In this document: positions 32,095-33,595 of the stretch, one piece after another | Layout: each line of letters opens with the position of its first letter | Numbering within the stretch: the stretch's first letter is position 1 | Origin: an uncultured Lachnospiraceae bacterium | GTDB lineage: Bacteria > Bacillota > Clostridia > Lachnospirales > Lachnospiraceae | Length of the DNA: 33,595 bases | Reading direction: 5' to 3' | Assembly: GCA_947629525.1 (NCBI GenBank) | Contig: CANREB010000030.1 | Coordinates: forward strand, 1-33,595 | The notes under the pieces: generated by a model | Databases searched by the model: none | What the model was told of the DNA's origin: nothing | The model's input: the letters and a program-made list of their open reading frames with translations, nothing else | Translations under genes and position numbers: made by a program

Positions 32095-33393
32095 TCACAT
32101 ACAAAACGCCGCATAAAGCGGCACAGCGAATACCCCTTCGCCATATCCAAAGTTCTTCTCCGACAAACGGATTGAAATCTCAGGATCATACAGGTTTCGA
32201 TAATGATTCAGACTTTTAGACTTGACATTCTCACCTGACTTAACCTCCACAGGAATTACCTTTCCTTCCTTCTGCAGTACAAAATCAATCTCAGCCACGG
32301 GCGAATTATCGGTCCAATAATACAGCTCATATCCGTTTGCCTTAAATGCCTGCGCCACATAATTCTCTGTAAGCGCCCCGCGAAAAAGCTCCGAAAGCTC
32401 ATTCTTTATGACACTATCGGGTGTAATGCCTGTAAATGCCGAAAGAAGCCCCACATCAGACATGTACAGCTTGAACGACGATACATCTCTGAATGCCTTA
32501 ATCGGAAGTTCAGCCCGCGTCACCCTGTCACACTCAAGCACTACTCCCGAAAAGACAAGCCACGCGATCGAATCTCCAAAAAGCCCTGCCGTCGCGCCCT
32601 TTCTAATCAATTTATACTGGAATTTTTTATTTTCTTTGGCAAGCTGCGCAGGCATTGAGTTGTAGGCATTTTTTATCTTTGTGCTTTCGCTGTCGCTTGT
32701 ATATTTTGCCATATCAGCAGTGTAAGTGTTTATTATCATGCTTTGAATTTCAGGAACATTTATAATTGAATTTCTTTCAAGGTACTGATTTACAGCGGCA
32801 GGCATGCCTCCTACAAAAAGATATCTGCGATACCATTCAAGCAGCTCATTGTGTGTCGCCTCAGGCATCTGTACGCGTTTAGCATAACATTCCCTTATCA
32901 TCGACACCATATATTCCTTGTCCATCGCGCGCAAAAACTCATCAAAACTAAGCGGATAAAGCGTTTTAACAATTACCTTGCCCACAGGAAACGAAGAATT
33001 ATCACGACTGATTGCGACACCCAAAAGGCTCCCCGCCGCCGCGATATGGTATTGGGGCGCTTCCTCGCAAAAATACTTTAAAGATGTAAGCGCCCTCTCA
33101 CACATCTGTATCTCGTCAAAAATAATAAGTGTTTTATCAGGCACTATCTTTTGCGCAAAATATTCCTCCAACAGCATTATTATCCTGTCAGGATTGAGCT
33201 CCCCAGTGAAAAAATCCGCAACTGTCTGCATACGCTCAAAATTTACATATATGCAGTTTTTAAAATATCTGTCACCAAACTCCCTAAGTATATATGTTTT
33301 CCCCACCTGACGCACTCCATACAGCACAAGCGGCATTCTTCCTGACCGCATTTGCCGCCATTCGATAAGTTCAGCCATTATATTTCTCTCCAT
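32095..33393 (-). CDS. AAA ATPase with DUF4143 domain
   Basis: A protein of about 432 residues. The N-terminal AAA_14 ATPase has Walker A GVRQVGKT, Walker B LIIFDEIQ and the sensor region AAGSLLGVAI. The C-terminal DUF4143 domain (about 200-400) ends with a nuclease-like core, EIDFVLQKEGKVIPVEVKSG, with the D-x(n)-ExK pattern of PD-(D/E)XK folds. These proteins are common and variably distributed in anaerobes and their cellular role is uncertain. The start at 33393 (MERNIMAEL) has GGGGGC upstream; nearby ATGs at 33399, 33414 and 33378 cannot be excluded. It has its own promoter and a terminator downstream. Confidence 0.88.
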   Translation of the reverse strand: MERNIMAELIEWRQMRSGRMPLVLYGVRQVGKTYILREFGDRYFKNCIYVNFERMQTVADFFTGELNPDRIIMLLEEYFAQKIVPDKTLIIFDEIQMCERALTSLKYFCEEAPQYHIAAAGSLLGVAISRDNSSFPVGKVIVKTLYPLSFDEFLRAMDKEYMVSMIRECYAKRVQMPEATHNELLEWYRRYLFVGGMPAAVNQYLERNSIINVPEIQSMIINTYTADMAKYTSDSESTKIKNAYNSMPAQLAKENKKFQYKLIRKGATAGLFGDSIAWLVFSGVVLECDRVTRAELPIKAFRDVSSFKLYMSDVGLLSAFTGITPDSVIKNELSELFRGALTENYVAQAFKANGYELYYWTDNSPVAEIDFVLQKEGKVIPVEVKSGENVKSKSLNHYRNLYDPEISIRLSEKNFGYGEGVFAVPLYAAFCM

Positions 33394-33422
33394 AACCATG
33401 CGCCCCCACAGCATTTTCTTTT

Positions 33423-33451
33423 AGTGTAACTTAATATTTATAATTTTGCAA
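33423..33451 (-). promoter_or_regulatory. Promoter of the DUF4143 ATPase gene
   Basis: On the minus strand TTGCAA (33451-33446), a 17-bp spacer and TACACT (33428-33423), about 30 bp before the start codon. Confidence 0.6.
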
Positions 33452-33453
33452 CA

Positions 33454-33509
33454 AAAAATCACTTCAAAATGATTTTTTTATAAAAATAAATCATTTCAAA
33501 GTGATTTTT
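33454..33509 (-). terminator. AT-rich inverted repeat, terminator of the right-edge gene
   Basis: Outer arms AAAAATCACTT/AAGTGATTTTT (33454-33464, 33499-33509) and inner arms ATGATTT/AAATCAT (33469-33475, 33488-33494) are separated by a symmetrical 4 x 4 internal mismatch. On the minus strand it lies 9 bp after the stop of the right-edge gene and ends in a T run, so it should stop transcription there. Confidence 0.65.
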
Positions 33510-33518
33510 ATGCATGAA

Positions 33519-33595
33519 CTAAAACTCCGCCTCCCGCAATCTCTCCACAATCGACTTCTTAGCCGTTATCCTGTGGACTATGAGCGGTACGGCTA
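33519..33595 (-). CDS. 3' end of a gene entering from the right edge
   Basis: The last 24 codons of a minus-strand frame are visible, ending KKSIVERLREAEF and TAG at 33519. The charged helical ending is often seen at the C termini of large clostridial nucleic-acid enzymes such as helicases, but too little is present to name it. The following terminator-like inverted repeat supports a real gene end. Confidence 0.5.
   Translation of the reverse strand, partial: AVPLIVHRITAKKSIVERLREAEF

Noticed and set aside
32070..32098. Second plus-strand terminator (ACGGA/TCCGT plus T8)
   Set aside because: The stem is only 5 bp and the orphan gene already ends in a much stronger terminator upstream.
33454..33509. 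MITE or insertion sequence end
   Set aside because: No target-site duplication or transposase is visible; position just after a stop codon with a T run fits a terminator better.
1..33595. CRISPR array, tRNA or rRNA genes
   Set aside because: No regularly spaced repeats, cloverleaf-like sequences or conserved rRNA segments were seen on either strand.

Overview
The window looks like a chromosomal segment of an anaerobic, gut- or rumen-type Firmicute, most likely in the Lachnospiraceae. Grounds are the moderate GC content, strong AGGAGG-type ribosome binding sites, sigma-A promoters close to consensus, a monomeric [FeFe] hydrogenase, a methionine synthase with a detached reactivation domain, and a pectin-degrading gene set. 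Genus is left open. I saw no tRNA, rRNA, CRISPR array, transposase or phage gene.

Layout. (1) 1-2855, minus strand: a GntR/YtrA-type regulator, an ABC ATPase and an ABC permease cut by the left edge, behind a perfect consensus promoter and a set of CTGTAT/ATACAG half-sites. (2) 2882-9753, minus: a Sir2-like protein, a GH13-like protein, a DUF5662 protein, a tiny Cys/Asn-rich protein, the MetH reactivation protein and cobalamin-dependent MetH. Both the Sir2-like and the GH13-like protein have lost their catalytic motifs. (3) 9772-10967, plus: DUF1292 and DUF2225 proteins. (4) 10986-19908, minus: seven tightly packed genes, in transcription order GH105 hydrolase, CE8 pectin methylesterase, alpha/beta-hydrolase esterase, sugar isomerase/epimerase-like TIM barrel, [FeFe] hydrogenase, gltX and a short UvrD-type helicase. 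(5) 20011-22026, plus: an ankyrin-repeat/GH43 fusion. (6) 22030-24797, minus: GH28 polygalacturonase, a degenerate LytM/M23 membrane protein and a bactofilin. (7) 25010-30155: a MATE exporter (+), a GH133 glycogen debranching enzyme (-), a CmpB-like membrane protein (+) and an acyltransferase with a G9 tract in its coding sequence (-). (8) 30253-33595: a lipoprotein, a DinJ/RelB-YoeB toxin-antitoxin pair, a 60-residue orphan gene between a strong promoter and a strong terminator, a DUF4143 AAA ATPase, and the 3' end of another gene at the right edge.

How they work together. GH28, CE8, GH105, GH43 and the esterase form a pectin/rhamnogalacturonan catabolic locus. None has a signal peptide, so the sequence suggests that imported oligosaccharides are demethylated, deacetylated and cut in the cytoplasm. 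No uptake system for them lies in the window. The hydrogenase in the same transcription unit could dispose of electrons from the sugar fermentation (inference). The bactofilin/LytM-like pair is a known kind of morphogenesis module and here shares an operon with the polygalacturonase. MetH and its reactivation protein overlap by 8 nt and should act as a complex.

Most notable for follow-up: two adjacent pseudoenzymes (GH13-like and Sir2-like), the ankyrin-GH43 fusion, the G9 tract that may make the acyltransferase phase-variable, the catalytically dead LytM partner of the bactofilin, and the roughly 9-kb operon mixing pectin catabolism with core genes. I found no clear-cut wholly new defence or mobile system.
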